A stretch of DNA of 64,000 nucleotides from Gracilariopsis chorda (GCA_003194525.1 NBIV01000109.1:124001-188000); one strand, 5' to 3'; positions 44,510 through 56,068 are shown, counted from the first letter of the stretch. Notes: a model not told the origin generated them from the letters alone. A program made the numbers and translations.

Positions 44510-46003
44510 TTCAACCGCTTGTCCGACTTCAGCGATGACCAACACGTCTTTCCACCTCTTTTACAGCTTCAAAAACTTTTGGCCCGGCATTCATCAGAAT
44601 GCGAACGAAGCTCTTTGATCTTTTTACGGTTGTAACGAGCTTTCCTGCTGTCCTCTCGAGCTTGCTTGGAAACTTGTCCAGCCACAATCACAGCATTTTT
44701 GCTCTCGCTTTCAGTCGCGCCACTTCATCCCGTATTACTGGGCATATAGCGCACTCTGTTCCGTCCTTTTCAGCCCGCGTTTCATCGCTTTTGAGTCGCA
44801 TCTCTGCTACTTCCGCATTGTGGTTCGCTTCCCTTGCCTCCGCCATCAATCCGGCCAGGTTTCCCGATCCCTTTTACACCTCTTTCCCGTCTTTGCTAGC
44901 AGTCAATTCCAGACAACCAGCCTCTGCTACAGAATCGATAATCAAATCGCCATTCTTCTCGATATTTTCAATCTCCTGAGCACTCATCCTATTTCGCATC
45001 TGATCCATCGATTTGATAGCGTCTTTCGTGACTATGACGTCCACCTCAATTGCAGGAGTTTCATAAACCTCCAGATTTTCGTTAAGAATGGCGTCAGTCA
45101 AACTGTTCACTTCCGTTTTGCATGTTGTCCATTGCTATCACACAGTCCATCAAGTAGTCAAATCTGGTGCATACTCCGGCGTCCATCGTCAAATGGAATC
45201 CAAACGGAGTCGTTACGCTAGGTAGCGCGTTTTCTTTCGCCTTTTGTAAAGCACATTTGGATCGAGTTCACATTTGGTATCCCATGTGGTTGCAACGGTA
45301 GGGTGGTTTTCACAACCCAAGTGGATACATTCCACTACCTTCATGACGCATGAAAACTCATGAAGATACCTTTTGTGAACACGGGCACGAGGTCGACTAG
45401 GGTTATATTCAGTGCGATCTGAAAACTTGAATTTGCCTTCTTCGACAATTTTCTTCAATTGCGCGTACGCTCTCGACTCGGCAGCAATAAACCTCTTTCC
45501 CTCTTCCATTATAAGTTTCGCATGTTCCCAAGTTTCTGTTCTTTGCACTTCTGCTCGATAGGTGCTTTTTATTGCTTGGCGATCGCTCAAGTAATCGTTC
45601 GCCTTCCGAAGAGCTCCCTCTAATACAGCTGCTTTCAGTGAAAGAAGGTTATCTTTCTCCTCCCGGAGGGCTTTCTCCTCTTGAAGCAGTTGTCTGCTTT
45701 CCTTTGCCAGCTGCTCAGCTCTCAGCACAGCATCATCCTTTTTCTTCGCACGGGTTCGCTCTTCCATAAGCGAAGATCTCGCTACTGCCAAAGCCGCTTG
45801 AATGACATCCTTTTCCATCTGGAGTCCGTCCGACCGAATTTGGGACTCATCAATCTTTTCTTAGATTCTTCCCAGCGCCTAATGGCTTTATATTTTTCCA
45901 GCTTAGTTTCCTTGGCAACGTTCATTATGGCTTCCACCTCATCACGTGCAGCCTGCAGATCGTTGCGAAGGATTTCAAGTTTGGAGCGAGAATCGTTCTG
46001 TCT
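44510..46003 (-). pseudogene. Long coiled-coil tail joined to the polymerase delta-like pseudogene
   Basis: Directly continues the polymerase frame: after TAA near 46,004 the same frame reads SRSKLEILRNDLQAARDEVE and KLEKYKAIRRWEESKKRL. A frame change near 45,820 leads to 45,818-45,213 (AALAVARSSLMEERTRAKKK, LLQEEKALREEKDNLLSLKA), all with heptad-like Leu/Glu/Lys patterns. A third piece (45,110-44,520) has DAIKSMDQMRNRMSAQEIEN, a CAICPV pair and LERTAGKLVTTVKRS. About 450 codons in all. No known polymerase delta has such a tail. Either a separate gene lies just downstream in the same direction, or an ancestral fusion decayed. Confidence 0.5.
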
Positions 46004-48671
46004 TTACAAAGATTCACCGGCCTTCTGTTGAAAGCACAAAGACGCGTTCACTTTCTCAAGTTTGGTGACGGTATCCAGATGCTTCATGTATATCTCAGAT
46101 TCCTTTGGTACGCAGTACTTGCAAATGGCACCTTCGTTTACGGGGGATTTACATCCCAAGCAGCTCAACCGAATCTTAGCGAATTTCATCAAAGCTCCTT
46201 TCTTTGATGTTACAACAGAAACTGTCCTTGTATGCCCCCTGACAAAAATTGAGCCCATCTTGCTTCCCATTATTGGTTCAAAGATTCCTTCCAGAGGTTT
46301 TCTCAGCATGGTTTCCAAATAGTACCTATTGTAAATGGGCACATTGTGTTCCAAGACATAGAGAGGGTCTCGAAGAACCGATTCAACTCCTTTACAATCC
46401 ATTTTGTCAAACTTATTTGTGTTGGTCCATAGTAAGCCCGTTTACTGCATTTTGCTAATGAGCAAGTACGGGTAGTATCACTTTTCGAATTCAAGTTTAA
46501 CTGGTTTCGGGAAAACCTCAGATATTGCCGTTGCAGCTTCCTCTACAATATGCATGCTCTCCTCTAAATATTTGGAACTGCCAAACTTGATCATGACTGA
46601 GTCCGTATCCACGTAGATTGCAGTCGCATGTTTGTATCATTTTTCTACTTCTTCCTTCGTGCTTTCTATCTTCTGACGCCCATACGCAGTTGTTGACGCG
46701 GATATGTCCATGCAAGAAAGTTTACGAACGGAAGCCTCTGTGAACCAGTGCACAGCATTGGCGGATATCTTCAGAGCAAGCTGGCGCCCATTCAATACTG
46801 ACTTCAGGAAGGAATCTTCGGCTTCTTTGGAATCCTGCTTTGCCTTTTTTCTTGCAGTAAGAAGCTCCTCTAAGATTTTTGTTAGGATACACTTCTTCAC
46901 AGTTTTCTTCACAAAATGGAACCGCTTAGACTAGTCGTGTAATCACTCGAGTTCATATGAGAAAAATGCTCTGGGCGAATCAAAGTGCTGTAACACAAGT
47001 TTTGAGCCATGACAATAGAAGGATATAAGGACGCAAAATCAAGGGTAGCTATCAGATCACGATGGTAACCCTTCATGGGCTCGATGAAGGTGTCCCCTTC
47101 AAATGGTGGACCATCACTTGCACCAGGTTCTCCCATGTTTCTCTTAAGGTCTGGTACAAGAAGGTCTACTTGATGACTCTATCTGTGTACCAAGCTTACT
47201 ACTTTGATCATATGACCACGTGAAACCAGCCATCCAAGAGAAATTTCAGTTACGCGGGACATTTCCATGTAGTTCGTGAGCGCCAAAAACTTATCTATGA
47301 GCTTGAAAGGCAGTAGGGCATCCTTCAAACTATATATCGCCAACCTCCGCCCCTCTGTTCATCACCATTCTGTAGATCTGAAATGATTCTATAATGAACA
47401 TCTTCTTTCTGCTGGCCAAGAAACTCTGCCGAAACCGAGTTCCATGAGTAAGACCGCAGGTTATACTCCCTATTAATCAACTGCAACATATCAAATACTG
47501 TTCGTCCATGCAAGGAAAACGATCGTGACTCAAGTGTCCCGAATGCCAAAGAATTCATCCGAGTCTTTATCATTGTCGTTTTTGCCCTTCAAAATCGCCC
47601 TAGGAAAGGAAAATCGTTGGCCACTAACGCTTTCGCGCGGTCCAGTAGATAAGAAAGGTCGAAATTCACGATGTTGTTTCCAGTAAGAATATCTGGGTCT
47701 GTAACTCGTACAAACTCTTTCCAAGCAGAGGGCATCGAGCTTTCATCTTCAAACGAAAGCACATCAGACCCTACAATACAAGCGCAGCTTTTGAGCGTGA
47801 ACACGACTTTTGCGTGGGGTTTCGGTTGCTCATAGTTCCACACATAGTTGGCAATGTAGATGACCCTATCCTGTTGCGGTTCTGGGAAAATTCCTTTCCG
47901 GCCAGCGCACTCAATATCAAAAGACAAGTGGCGAAGAGGGGCAGTGGTAAAGGCACCTCCCCTCTGGTTTGTGAGAAATGATGTAATCAGCATCAACATC
48001 AACATCAACTTCGATTTGACGATGGGACTCTCGCTGCCCATCAGGAACTAATTTGTACTTGCTTGCGGGAACGGTAAGCCACGAACATCCCATAAGGACC
48101 GTTTCTATCATGAAAAGCAGGGCATACTCTAAAGTTGATTCAAATGTGCGAAGTACTGGTAAGGGCTTCAATCCATCGGGTGTTTCTACACGCAAGCCTC
48201 TGCTCTGTAACAAGGACGCAGTTTCCTTCATGTACCTCGGATTCAGAATTGTAATCCTAAAGAAGTGCATCGCCGGATCCCCAGGAACGAAGTACATTAT
48301 GTTGCGGTTTGTCACAAACCGGACATGTACGGCGAATTTGTGGCTCATGCCCTCATGTCTCTTCGACAATGCCACATTAAGAGCTTCGTTCATGCCTCAC
48401 CTCCAGGTAAAAAGGGTACATAGAAATAATGATAAAATCTATGAACACGCAAAAGAACACTATTTCCTTGTTCACTGACTCTAAACAACCGAAGAATTGC
48501 TGACCCATTCCTTTCTGTGGCGTGATCGTTGGAAACGTCAACTTGCATGGCTACCAAGGGATCTGGTTGAGGATTGAGATTCGGCAGGGGTGGACGTCTC
48601 CATACATACCGAACCTTAACGGTTTGAAGGTCGAAAGCTCCCATATCTTCCCAGTTACACTTGGTACACAA
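46004..48671 (-). pseudogene. DNA polymerase delta catalytic subunit-like (family B) pseudogene
   Basis: Collinear with POLD1/POL3: N-terminal RLFRVSEQGNSVLLRVHRFY (about 48,440-48,500), ETVLMGCSWLTVPASKYKL, exonuclease motifs LRHLSFDIECAGRKGI (about 47,885-47,930), LTGNNIVNFDLSYLLDRA and [17 protein letters not shown], polymerase motif [19 protein letters not shown] (about 47,005-47,060), motif B region NGRQLALKISANAV, and the CysA zinc pair CLGC...CKYC (about 46,105-46,165). Breaks: frame changes near 48,390, 47,960, 47,600, 47,330 and 46,900, a stop near 46,445, and deletion of most of the thumb after MDCKG. The motif B end reads VHWFTE where VYGFTG is expected. The catalytic YGDTD motif is not clear. 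The CysB cluster site lacks its cysteines. Confidence 0.85.
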
Positions 48672-49088
48672 AGAATCACACCCCCACAGGAAGTGCTAGA
48701 GCGAGAGACAAAAACCCGAGTTTTAGCAGCTCTTCGCCAAGGAGGCCTTTGTTAAGGACGATTTTCACGCGAAACTGGTGCTCCAAAAACACGTGGTGCC
48801 ATAGTCATCGATAAACTGGGATCTGGTACAAACGTACTGTACCTTCGTGAAAACAATTAAAAAAATTCGAGAGCCACTAAGAATATCTCCAGCACTGAAA
48901 TAAACGCCAGACCGCACACACACGCAACACAAGTACGTTGTTAACTGAGATATAGTCGTAGCCACCGTCGTCTCCAAAGTATGTCCGTTCCCAACAGCGT
49001 TTCAAAACGCATTTGAAAAGAGAGAGGTTCAAAGACGCCAAACCTTAGTCTCAGCGGCGATGAAAGACTTTATGCTCCATACGAACTT
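48672..49088. other. No supported gene
   Basis: Between the divergent starts of the polymerase-like gene (minus) and the recombinase (plus). It could hold both promoters. No clear motif seen. Confidence 0.4.
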
Positions 49089-50234
49089 GTGTATTCTGCT
49101 TGCAGTGCTTGTAGTAAGTCCAACGTAAAGCTCGATTTGAAAGTAATTACAGATTACGCAAAGATCAAACAAGCTCCTGATCCTATTAGAGTAGCGCCGT
49201 CCACTTTATCCTTTTTTTCTGAATCTATTAGCAGACTACTGCAAATTTGGGAAGCCAGACAGCCTGAAGAATGATGCAATAAGTGGAATAATACAAGGCT
49301 TGAGACAAGTTTACTCTCAAAATGGTCACAGCAGGACATGGATTGTTGATAAAACAACTTCAAAAGCTCAGGGAAACCCGTCTATAGGTAATTCCCGAAC
49401 TAAATGCGGTGCTAAGATCACAAAGAGTGCATCTCACGCATTAGGGTGTTGTAACATCGCGCTCACAGTCTATACCGGTTGCGCAGATTTGTCATGACGC
49501 CAAGAGGTTCTGGTATAGTGCTAAGCAGCGATCTTTCAACATAAAGGATGTTCTTCTTCATTCATTATGTTCATTGGTTTAAATTTGGGACTGCATTATG
49601 ATGAAGTTTCTAAGCTTAAAGTTGAAAATGTGTCTGTGAGATCCGGCTGATGCACTTTTATTATAAATGAGTCTGTAAAGAACTCTACCAAGCAGAGGAT
49701 ATACACAATTAGATACTGGGCAGGGAACACGGCTTTAAGATTTTCATTGCTCATGGATCCTTTTGTTTCAATGTAATCTCGGTTGATTTTGTGTAAGAGC
49801 TCACGAGCACCTTTGTTTTGCGATGTACGAACTTCATCAGGTGGAAATGTTCTTCACCATTCTCGGCACTAGAGGGCAAAAAAACGTTCAAAGAGTTTCT
49901 TCAACGGTGATAAATATCGATAGGCGTAAGCGAAGGTGAGTTTAAAATTTATTTTGAACATTCCATTAAAAGGAGAGCAATTCAGCTGTATCGATCGCTA
50001 GGTCTCAAAGATGAAGTGATCATGGAGATAATTCAGATGTCTGGTCATCATGCATACACAAACTATTATGCAGCATAAAAGAAATGTGCTTCTCAAGATC
50101 TTACTCGGTTTACATCTGTATTAGAATAAATCAAGCACGCCGAGAAGATATCAATAGAGTCAGATATTATTCATGATAATATGGCTTTTCAAGGGTTCAT
50201 AGCAGACGTTTATGAACACCGAACTGACGCATAG
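49089..50234 (+). pseudogene. Crypton-like tyrosine recombinase
   Basis: After a frame change exactly at the T7 run 49,212-49,218 (one extra base explains it), the frame gives an N-terminal helical region (GIIQGLRQVYSQNGHSRTWI). The catalytic domain follows: FIGLNLGLHYDEVSKLKVEN (about 49,575-49,625), LMDPF, APLFCDVRT, then HSIKRRAIQLYRSLGL (about 49,957-50,005) and MSGHHAYTNYY (about 50,037-50,070). This is the R...HxxR...H...Y order of tyrosine recombinases. The first Arg is His (GLHYDE). The HxxR, His and Tyr nucleophile are present. Stops include 49,495, 49,648 and 49,774. A C-terminal extension runs to 50,234. Cryptons use such enzymes to excise and integrate circular DNA. Confidence 0.72.
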
Positions 50235-50569
50235 CATCATTAAACCCGTTTCTTAATACAAAAAACTTCTTCAGGTTTTGTTAGGTGGACCAGTCTACCA
50301 CACATCTATCTTATTAAAATAGAACTACGTATATTTACGCCACATAACCAGTGCTAACACTAAAACAGCTATTTATACAAAAGTAAACAAAAGCAGTACG
50401 AGTTACACGATGTGGCGTATATTTCTAAAGTTAGGGATAGGATTGAACTAGTGTGGCCACATGATTCATGTAGAATACATAAAGCAGCCTCCGAACAACA
50501 AGCAAAGTATGCAACGTAAATAGATCACTTCAATACAAGACATGTCACATATATCTTTCTACTGAAAAA

Positions 50570-50966
50570 CAATGGAGGGGGATTAACCACACTCGCCATG
50601 ACTTCCAGCGGGCATAAACCACTGGAAGCCATGTATTGTAGGAGGATGTGCCATAACCAGCCCTCCTCGTGGCACTGAGTGGGCAAAGCCCACTCAGTGC
50701 CACACGAACAGAGCCGAGGTGACGTTACCGCACTTGTCATGACGTCCAACGGGCGTAAACCACTGGACGCCATGTATTGTAGGAGGAAGGCATAACCAGC
50801 CCTTTTTGTGGCACCGAGTGGGCATAGCCAACTCAGTGCCACACGAACAGAGCCGAGGTGGCATAAACGCTCTCTTCATGACGTCCAGCGGGCATAACCC
50901 ACTGGACGCCATGGATTTTAGGAGGAGGTGGCATAAACCGCACTCCTCGTGGCACTGAGTGGGTGT
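50570..50966. repeat. 140-bp tandem repeat with internal hairpins, about 2.8 copies
   Basis: CATGACGTCC or its variants recur at 50,597, 50,738 and 50,877 (spacing 141 and 139). Unit 1 contains a perfect hairpin, GTGGCACTGAGTGGGC, AAA, GCCCACTCAGTGCCAC (about 50,669-50,703), and others flanked by CCACTGGA/TCCAGCGG. The open minus-strand frame across it is a by-product of the repeat. Confidence 0.85.
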
Positions 50967-51244
50967 TGCTCTCTTGGTGAGTTTTTTATATCTTATTCTA
51001 TCTAGTTACAATATCATAAGTATTAAATGTAGACTGAATACCTAAAGGTAATGATATTGTCGTTGTTGTGTGTAAACTATTTAATACCTTGCAAAAAACG
51101 TAAACGTTAGCTACTTTTCAGCGGAGCAGATATGGATTGAGGTTTTTATCGCATGTTACAGTGCTGATTGATTCTGAAAATAGCTGTTTTTCATCTTTCA
51201 TTAGTTCCATCTTCCTTGATTCGTAAGGTAACTAAACCAAACTC
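50967..51244. other. No supported gene
   Basis: AT-rich sequence between the tandem repeat and the end of the minus-strand frame. Confidence 0.5.
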
Positions 51245-51738
51245 TCATATTAGTTCCATAAGAGCCCTATAGCGTAGAATAAGGTTCTGTTGACCCTTTT
51301 TTGACCACATGCAGTCTTCGTAGCCAACAATATACTTTCTGCGATTTGTGGCATTTCCAAAAAGTCTGACTACTTTATACCCTCTGTCACTAGACCCTTT
51401 ACGCAAAATACCTCTGGCTTCTTCAACTGTTTTTGGCATCCATTGCATGAATCGAACAAATGCCTTGAGATTCTGATCTGCATTTAGTTCTCCAGAAGAT
51501 AAAATAGAGGATGTCCGTAGTTGAATCTCTTTTCCTGTGTTGGATCTATTCGTAGAACCTAAGGCATTCTGTGAAGTCTTAGAAAATGATGACATCTTGT
51601 TCGTCACTTGGTTATCAGAGACCGTGAAACCATCTTCGAATTGCCGTTTTTGCTGCAAATTGCTACTAGCTGTACGAGTTTTTTTCAACCCTTCGTTGAT
51701 GAATCAAAAACAGTCGGTGTTCTAGTTCTTTTTTCCAT
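51245..51738 (-). pseudogene. Hypothetical basic protein
   Basis: An ATG at 51,736-51,738 starts MEKRTRTPTVFDSSTKG. A TGA and a frame offset at the T7 run 51,679-51,685 separate it from a 146-codon frame ending at 51,245 (SSNLQQKRQFEDGFTVSD, AFVRFMQWMPKTVEEARGIL, GYKVVRLFGNATNRRKYIVG). The protein is Ser/Lys/Arg-rich with a globular-looking C-terminus. No family recognised. It may be a partner gene of the recombinase element 1 kb away, or an unrelated host fragment. Confidence 0.35.
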
Positions 51739-52584
51739 ACTTCTATTGTTTCGTCATTGTTATTTGACGAAGCACAAGATTGATTGAGAATCTTACGACT
51801 TATTTATACGCCTTTCGTGGATTCAAGGTCTATTACTTGTTTTGGTGTTTGAAACCCAATTCCATTCCCACCTTCTTATATTCTATAAAGTACCCATGGC
51901 ATTCCATGTTTTAAAGATAGTTGTATTAGCTCTGAAAGATGTTGATAAAGGAAGTCTCTGTGTTTGGTATATGTCGGTGATTTAGATCAGTAGAGAGACT
52001 CTACTTATAAAATGCATTGTAAGGTTCAAACTGGCAAAAAGACGAGTCTGGGGGATTAGTTTCACAGTTTGAACCTTTTGCAAACCTTCAGTGTTTTGCA
52101 ATTAGTTTATCTATATGGTTCTCGCTCAATGGATACATTGCTTGCTGGGGGTAAATCACAGTAAACGTGGTTCTTATTGAAGGTTTGCTAAGGTTCTCTG
52201 GGCAATTTTGTCCTGGCTGGTTGGCAGATTATAATATACTCTTACAATTTGCTTTTGAAGGCTGTAATTACTTGTTAAGTACCTTTTGGACACTTTTTGG
52301 GGTGACCAAAGCAACAGTGGTGTTTAAAATATGTAACAGGGTTTTGGACTCACTTAAAATGTGACGTAAGGGTCACTTACACTTGCAAACGTAGGCATGG
52401 GGCTCAATTTGGATCGTAATCTATCATTATACTAGAAAGCACATTATATGAAAACGGGTTCGAGTCACTCCACTACAGTGGAAATTGCACTGGAGAAAAC
52501 AATTTTGAGGAAACAATATCACTTTGTTCGGGGTTGTTGAGTCTGTCAGTCCAAAGTTTTGCGTAGACCCAGACCACCGAGCCA
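51739..52584. other. No supported gene
   Basis: AT-rich. A plus-strand frame at 52,167-52,364 is short and lacks a usable ATG. A GGGTTCGAGTC word at 52,456 resembles box B but no tRNA fold was found. Confidence 0.4.
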
Positions 52585-52899
52585 GCAATTTTACTTGGAA
52601 TATTTAAAAACCCTATTGATCCTAAAGCACTTACTGACGATGAAGTAAGAGGGTATTTTGAACAGAAACCCGAGACTGTTAAATTCTTTGCTAGTTTGGC
52701 TACCATTGAAGAGCTTGGGAATAGTAAAATTCAGAAAGACATGACTGACGTTGATTCCAAGGTTGTATTTTCAGGCATCTTAATGGCAGCCTTTGTGCAG
52801 TTTTTCTTGCAAAGAAGCAATTTTGTTGAGTGGAATATAAAGATTGAGGGTTTAAACGACTTCTCGTCTCTGCCTAATGGGTCCCAAAACCTCTTTTAA
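52585..52899 (+). pseudogene. Coding-like remnant, unknown
   Basis: An open frame of about 105 codons with protein-like composition (IFKNPIDPKALTDDEVRGYF, TVKFFASLATIEELGNSKIQ, FSGILMAAFVQFFLQRS) ending at TAA 52,897-52,899. There is no ATG at its beginning, so it is either a last exon or a broken gene. No family recognised. Confidence 0.35.
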
Positions 52900-53116
52900 T
52901 CTGTTTGAATGCTCCAGAACCTAGCAAAAGCGACATAATCTCAGTTTAGCTACAGAGCGAGGAGCTACAAAATAACTCCTTACAAGAATTTCTATGCATC
53001 TCTTGAATGATTAATCAATAAGTCACAAAATTCAAGTGACCTCTCTACCATTCATCACAAAATTGAAATCATTTCGGTAGTTCTGTTAAGGTCCTGCAAA
53101 CTTTTCCTGAAACAAT

Positions 53117-53805
53117 TGTGGAGCAAAACCTGTGAGGGTTGTAGCTCTCAAGCCGTTCGAGTCTTTGCTCCCTAGGAAGTGTAGACTCAGAGAGCGAGCC
53201 CTCTACTCCACACGAGTGTCGGTTGTAGACCCGACGGTGGATACTGGATAAACCTGTAGAGGTGAAAACGTAGACTCCTGAGGGGAAAAAGGTCAGAGAA
53301 AGGATCCGAGTGAAGAGTGTAGACAGCGTACACAGCAAGTATAGCTTCCCGAAGGGAAAAAAGATCAAGCCCGAAAAGGGGCGAGGTTCGTGCTCACAGC
53401 AGCAACAGACCCGAGAAACAAAGGGTGAAATAGTAGAAATAACCAAAGAACAACCCAATACTGGGGCGGAGATCTTTCCTGCAACTGGTTAATCAAAATA
53501 ACACACATTATTACACCCACGGTCGTTGTACTTACAAAGAAGCCCTTGATGGTCCGGAGGGGATAGTCGTACTGAAACCAAACGTGGTTACTCTCCAGAT
53601 GAAGTCGTGAGCCTACGAAGGCAGGTGCGACCAGAGCCAACACTCTACTTAGGATGCGAGCCTCAGTTGAGTTTACTTGATGGTGACGACGGCGAGATCA
53701 GCTTCAACTAGGTAAGTTCTATAGTAATTAACTAAAATAGTTAACTAAAGTAATGCAAACCCGCGGAGGTCCATACACGTGAAGAACCCACTGTCAGGGT
53801 CCACA
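53117..53805 (-). repeat. LTR-like repeat R2, copy 2
   Basis: 689 bp; on the minus strand it begins TGTGGACCCTGACAG and ends TTTTGCTCCACA, so the ends are inverted TGTGGA/TCCACA as in LTRs. It is homologous to 21,809-22,519. No 5-bp duplication flanks it, so it may be one end of a larger or rearranged element. Confidence 0.55.
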
Positions 53806-54631
53806 GGTGCCACTCGCCCAAGGCGTATATCCTTAATCCGATCAAATTTCTGTACACGCGCACCATTTATCCTTCTCAATTGAGGCTATTCAAAATAATC
53901 CACCAGAATTCAACCCAATTTTCGGGGAAAGTCATAACCTGAGAGGTGTTGAGCTGTGAAATCGGCACATCCTATGAGAACGATATTCATCGATATGAAC
54001 GCCACGCGTTGCTACACCAAAATGTATCTGCTACAGTCCCCATTTGTGTGGAATCAAAATGCTACATTAGATCATGAGAATTTCTTCCACTAAGAACAGC
54101 AGACATAGTCTTTGTATAAGAAGTTCGTTCAACATAAACAGGGCATAGAATGGTTGATATTAACATTCAAAATTGCAAGTCGGCTGCAGCTCACGTGCTA
54201 ACGTGACAAGAGCATTGGTTCTTTCATTCGCAAATACGTCCAAACCCAAGATAGTTTATCAACAATTAGGCTTTGCAATCTCTTATGTACTACTTTTAAC
54301 ATCGTATTCAACGATGCAGAGAAGTTCTTTGGATTTGAATACAACCGCTGCACGACACATTCAAAAATATAGCAGAGAGGTCTTAAAAGATTTTTCGTGG
54401 AGGCAGTCATCGAAAAAGATCATAACTAATGGTGGTTTGGAAGTTGTTTTTTTGCATTGCATCGATACGTTACCAATAATAGAGCTGCATTAAACAGCAA
54501 GACCGTGTCCGATTTCACACAGAGAAGAACAGTACGAGAACTTTTCTACCAGTTGAAAGCTCTTCTTTATATATATGTCTGGTACACCACTTACTAAAAA
54601 GGTGAAAAACCTCCAATGAATACAATAGATC
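53806..54631. other. No supported gene
   Basis: A plus-strand frame at 54,173-54,493 has no ATG near its start and no recognisable motif. The right edge AGATC (54,627-54,631) is the target duplication of the solo LTR. Confidence 0.4.
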
Positions 54632-55456
54632 TGTGGTGCAATGCCCGAAAGGGGAAAAACACCGAAAGACGTTCGGGATCTTCCTCTCACGAGGTGAACC
54701 CAGTTGGGTAGAGCCCTCCCAGAGGTGTCACGGCGAAGCCGGTTTGTAAGACCAGGGACACCTGTCGCGACTCGTGCAGGGAGGTGAAGGCGAAGAATCG
54801 GTATCCGCGTGAGCGGGGTGTGATCCTCAGTAGAGGTATGTTTCCACGTAAGTGGGGGCGTGTGAGCGGATGCGCACACGAGGGCCGCGGAGAGCGGGAG
54901 GTGCTACCCTAAAAAGGGGAAAAAGGAAGGGCGAAAAGGAGAAAAAGAGGGCGAAGTGAGTCGCGAGAGCGACGGGGACGAACAGCGATGCCAGTAACAA
55001 TATCCCTATACAGGGCGTAACACCAATGCAATTGGAACAATTATACTCCCAGTGATGGGTCCCTTTAGATGTGCAAGGGGGTTAGATGTCCCGTGGTTTA
55101 CGGCGTTTCCCTCCAAGGAGGAGTAGAGTACGCGCGCAAGCGGCAACAACTAGAGCCAATTCTCCAGGTTGGGGTCCCTTGTTGGGGAAGGTTTACTGGT
55201 GCGACGGCAGTGCGCCGTCGCACTAAGTACTAGCTTCCCAGAAATGGGTGTGAAAATAATAAATAATACTAGCTAAAATACTCCACATTTCGTGGCAACA
55301 TCCACTACTGTGGCCAACCGCCAATTGACCCAAAACCGTGTCCCACGTGTCCATATCCACCATAGTGGGGCGTAGTTCATATACACACTACACAACCGAT
55401 AATATCGGGAAAGCGTTCAAGTACCCAGAATCCCTGCCGGAGGGCGTTGCACTTCA
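54632..55456 (-). repeat. Solo LTR of the gypsy A family
   Basis: 825 bp, TGTGGTGCAATG to GCACTTCA, matching 8080-8906 throughout. It is flanked by perfect AGATC duplications (54,627-54,631 and 55,457-55,461). A solo LTR arises by recombination between the two LTRs of a full insertion. Confidence 0.93.
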
Positions 55457-55783
55457 AGATCTAAACCTAAATATTCTACATTCTTACGTATTTTTTCATG
55501 TATGATATGAGTTAGTTTGATTGGCTAGAGACGCTGCAACAATAAAATTCTTGCATGCTTTTCTATAAGAATACAAAATTCTTATTTGGGGCAAGACCTT
55601 TCTGCCACTAACAAAGTTCAGCAATAGAAACAATAGCAAATGTAGCTGCCCAATGTGTAGCAATCATTCAATAACTACATCGATAGTCAGCTACAGAAAG
55701 CGAAATGTCATTATTTACCCTTATTCGGCGGCACTACATTAAATTCAGTCATCCTTAAACAAAAATAAATGGAACTTGCTACC
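55457..55783. other. No supported gene
   Basis: AT-rich flank of the solo LTR; nothing recognised. Confidence 0.5.
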
Positions 55784-56068
55784 CTATCTGGCAAGGATCC
55801 TTTGAGATTTCTTAGTGCTAGTGCTAGCATAAGCGAGCAAAGTGCTTAGGAAGTTTTTATATCCTACTACGTAGACAAAGGTACAAGCATGATTGGGTTT
55901 GCAGCTTTTCTGACGAACGAAGACGGCTTGTGATCGTTTCTTTACTCTTAAGCATTTTGTACAGTATAAGTCCGTATTGTTGATTGACGGGAGGCATTCC
56001 ATCAATAAAGTGCCTTGTTTACCCCTTTCAATGCATGTCTCTATGTTGGCGTAAATACGCATTGCCAT
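55784..56068 (-). CDS. Hypothetical small Cys-containing protein
   Basis: Open 94-codon frame with ATG at 56,066-56,068 (MAMRIYANIETCIERGKQGT). Pairs CTKC and C-x6-C (CKPNHACTFV) could hold a metal. The codon pattern looks coding but no family is recognised. It may be a fragment of a larger gene. Confidence 0.3.
   Translation of the reverse strand: MAMRIYANIETCIERGKQGTLLMECLPSINNTDLYCTKCLRVKKRSQAVFVRQKSCKPNHACTFVYVVGYKNFLSTLLAYASTSTKKSQRILAR

Noticed and set aside
44599..45221. Plus-strand frames rich in Ser/Leu/Phe.
   Set aside because: They are the antisense shadow of the minus-strand coiled coil, whose heptad pattern is the better explanation.
46004..48671. Protein-primed polymerase of a Polinton/Maverick.
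   Set aside because: The motifs and the CysA zinc pair align with RNA/DNA-primed polymerase delta, not with protein-primed family B enzymes.
50525..50912. Open minus-strand frames with repeated MASSGLCPL-like words.
   Set aside because: They arise from the 140-bp hairpin tandem repeat; unit lengths of 139-141 do not keep one frame, so it is not a repeat protein.
52440..52475. tRNA box B at GGGTTCGAGTC.
   Set aside because: No matching box A at a suitable distance and no stem pairing.
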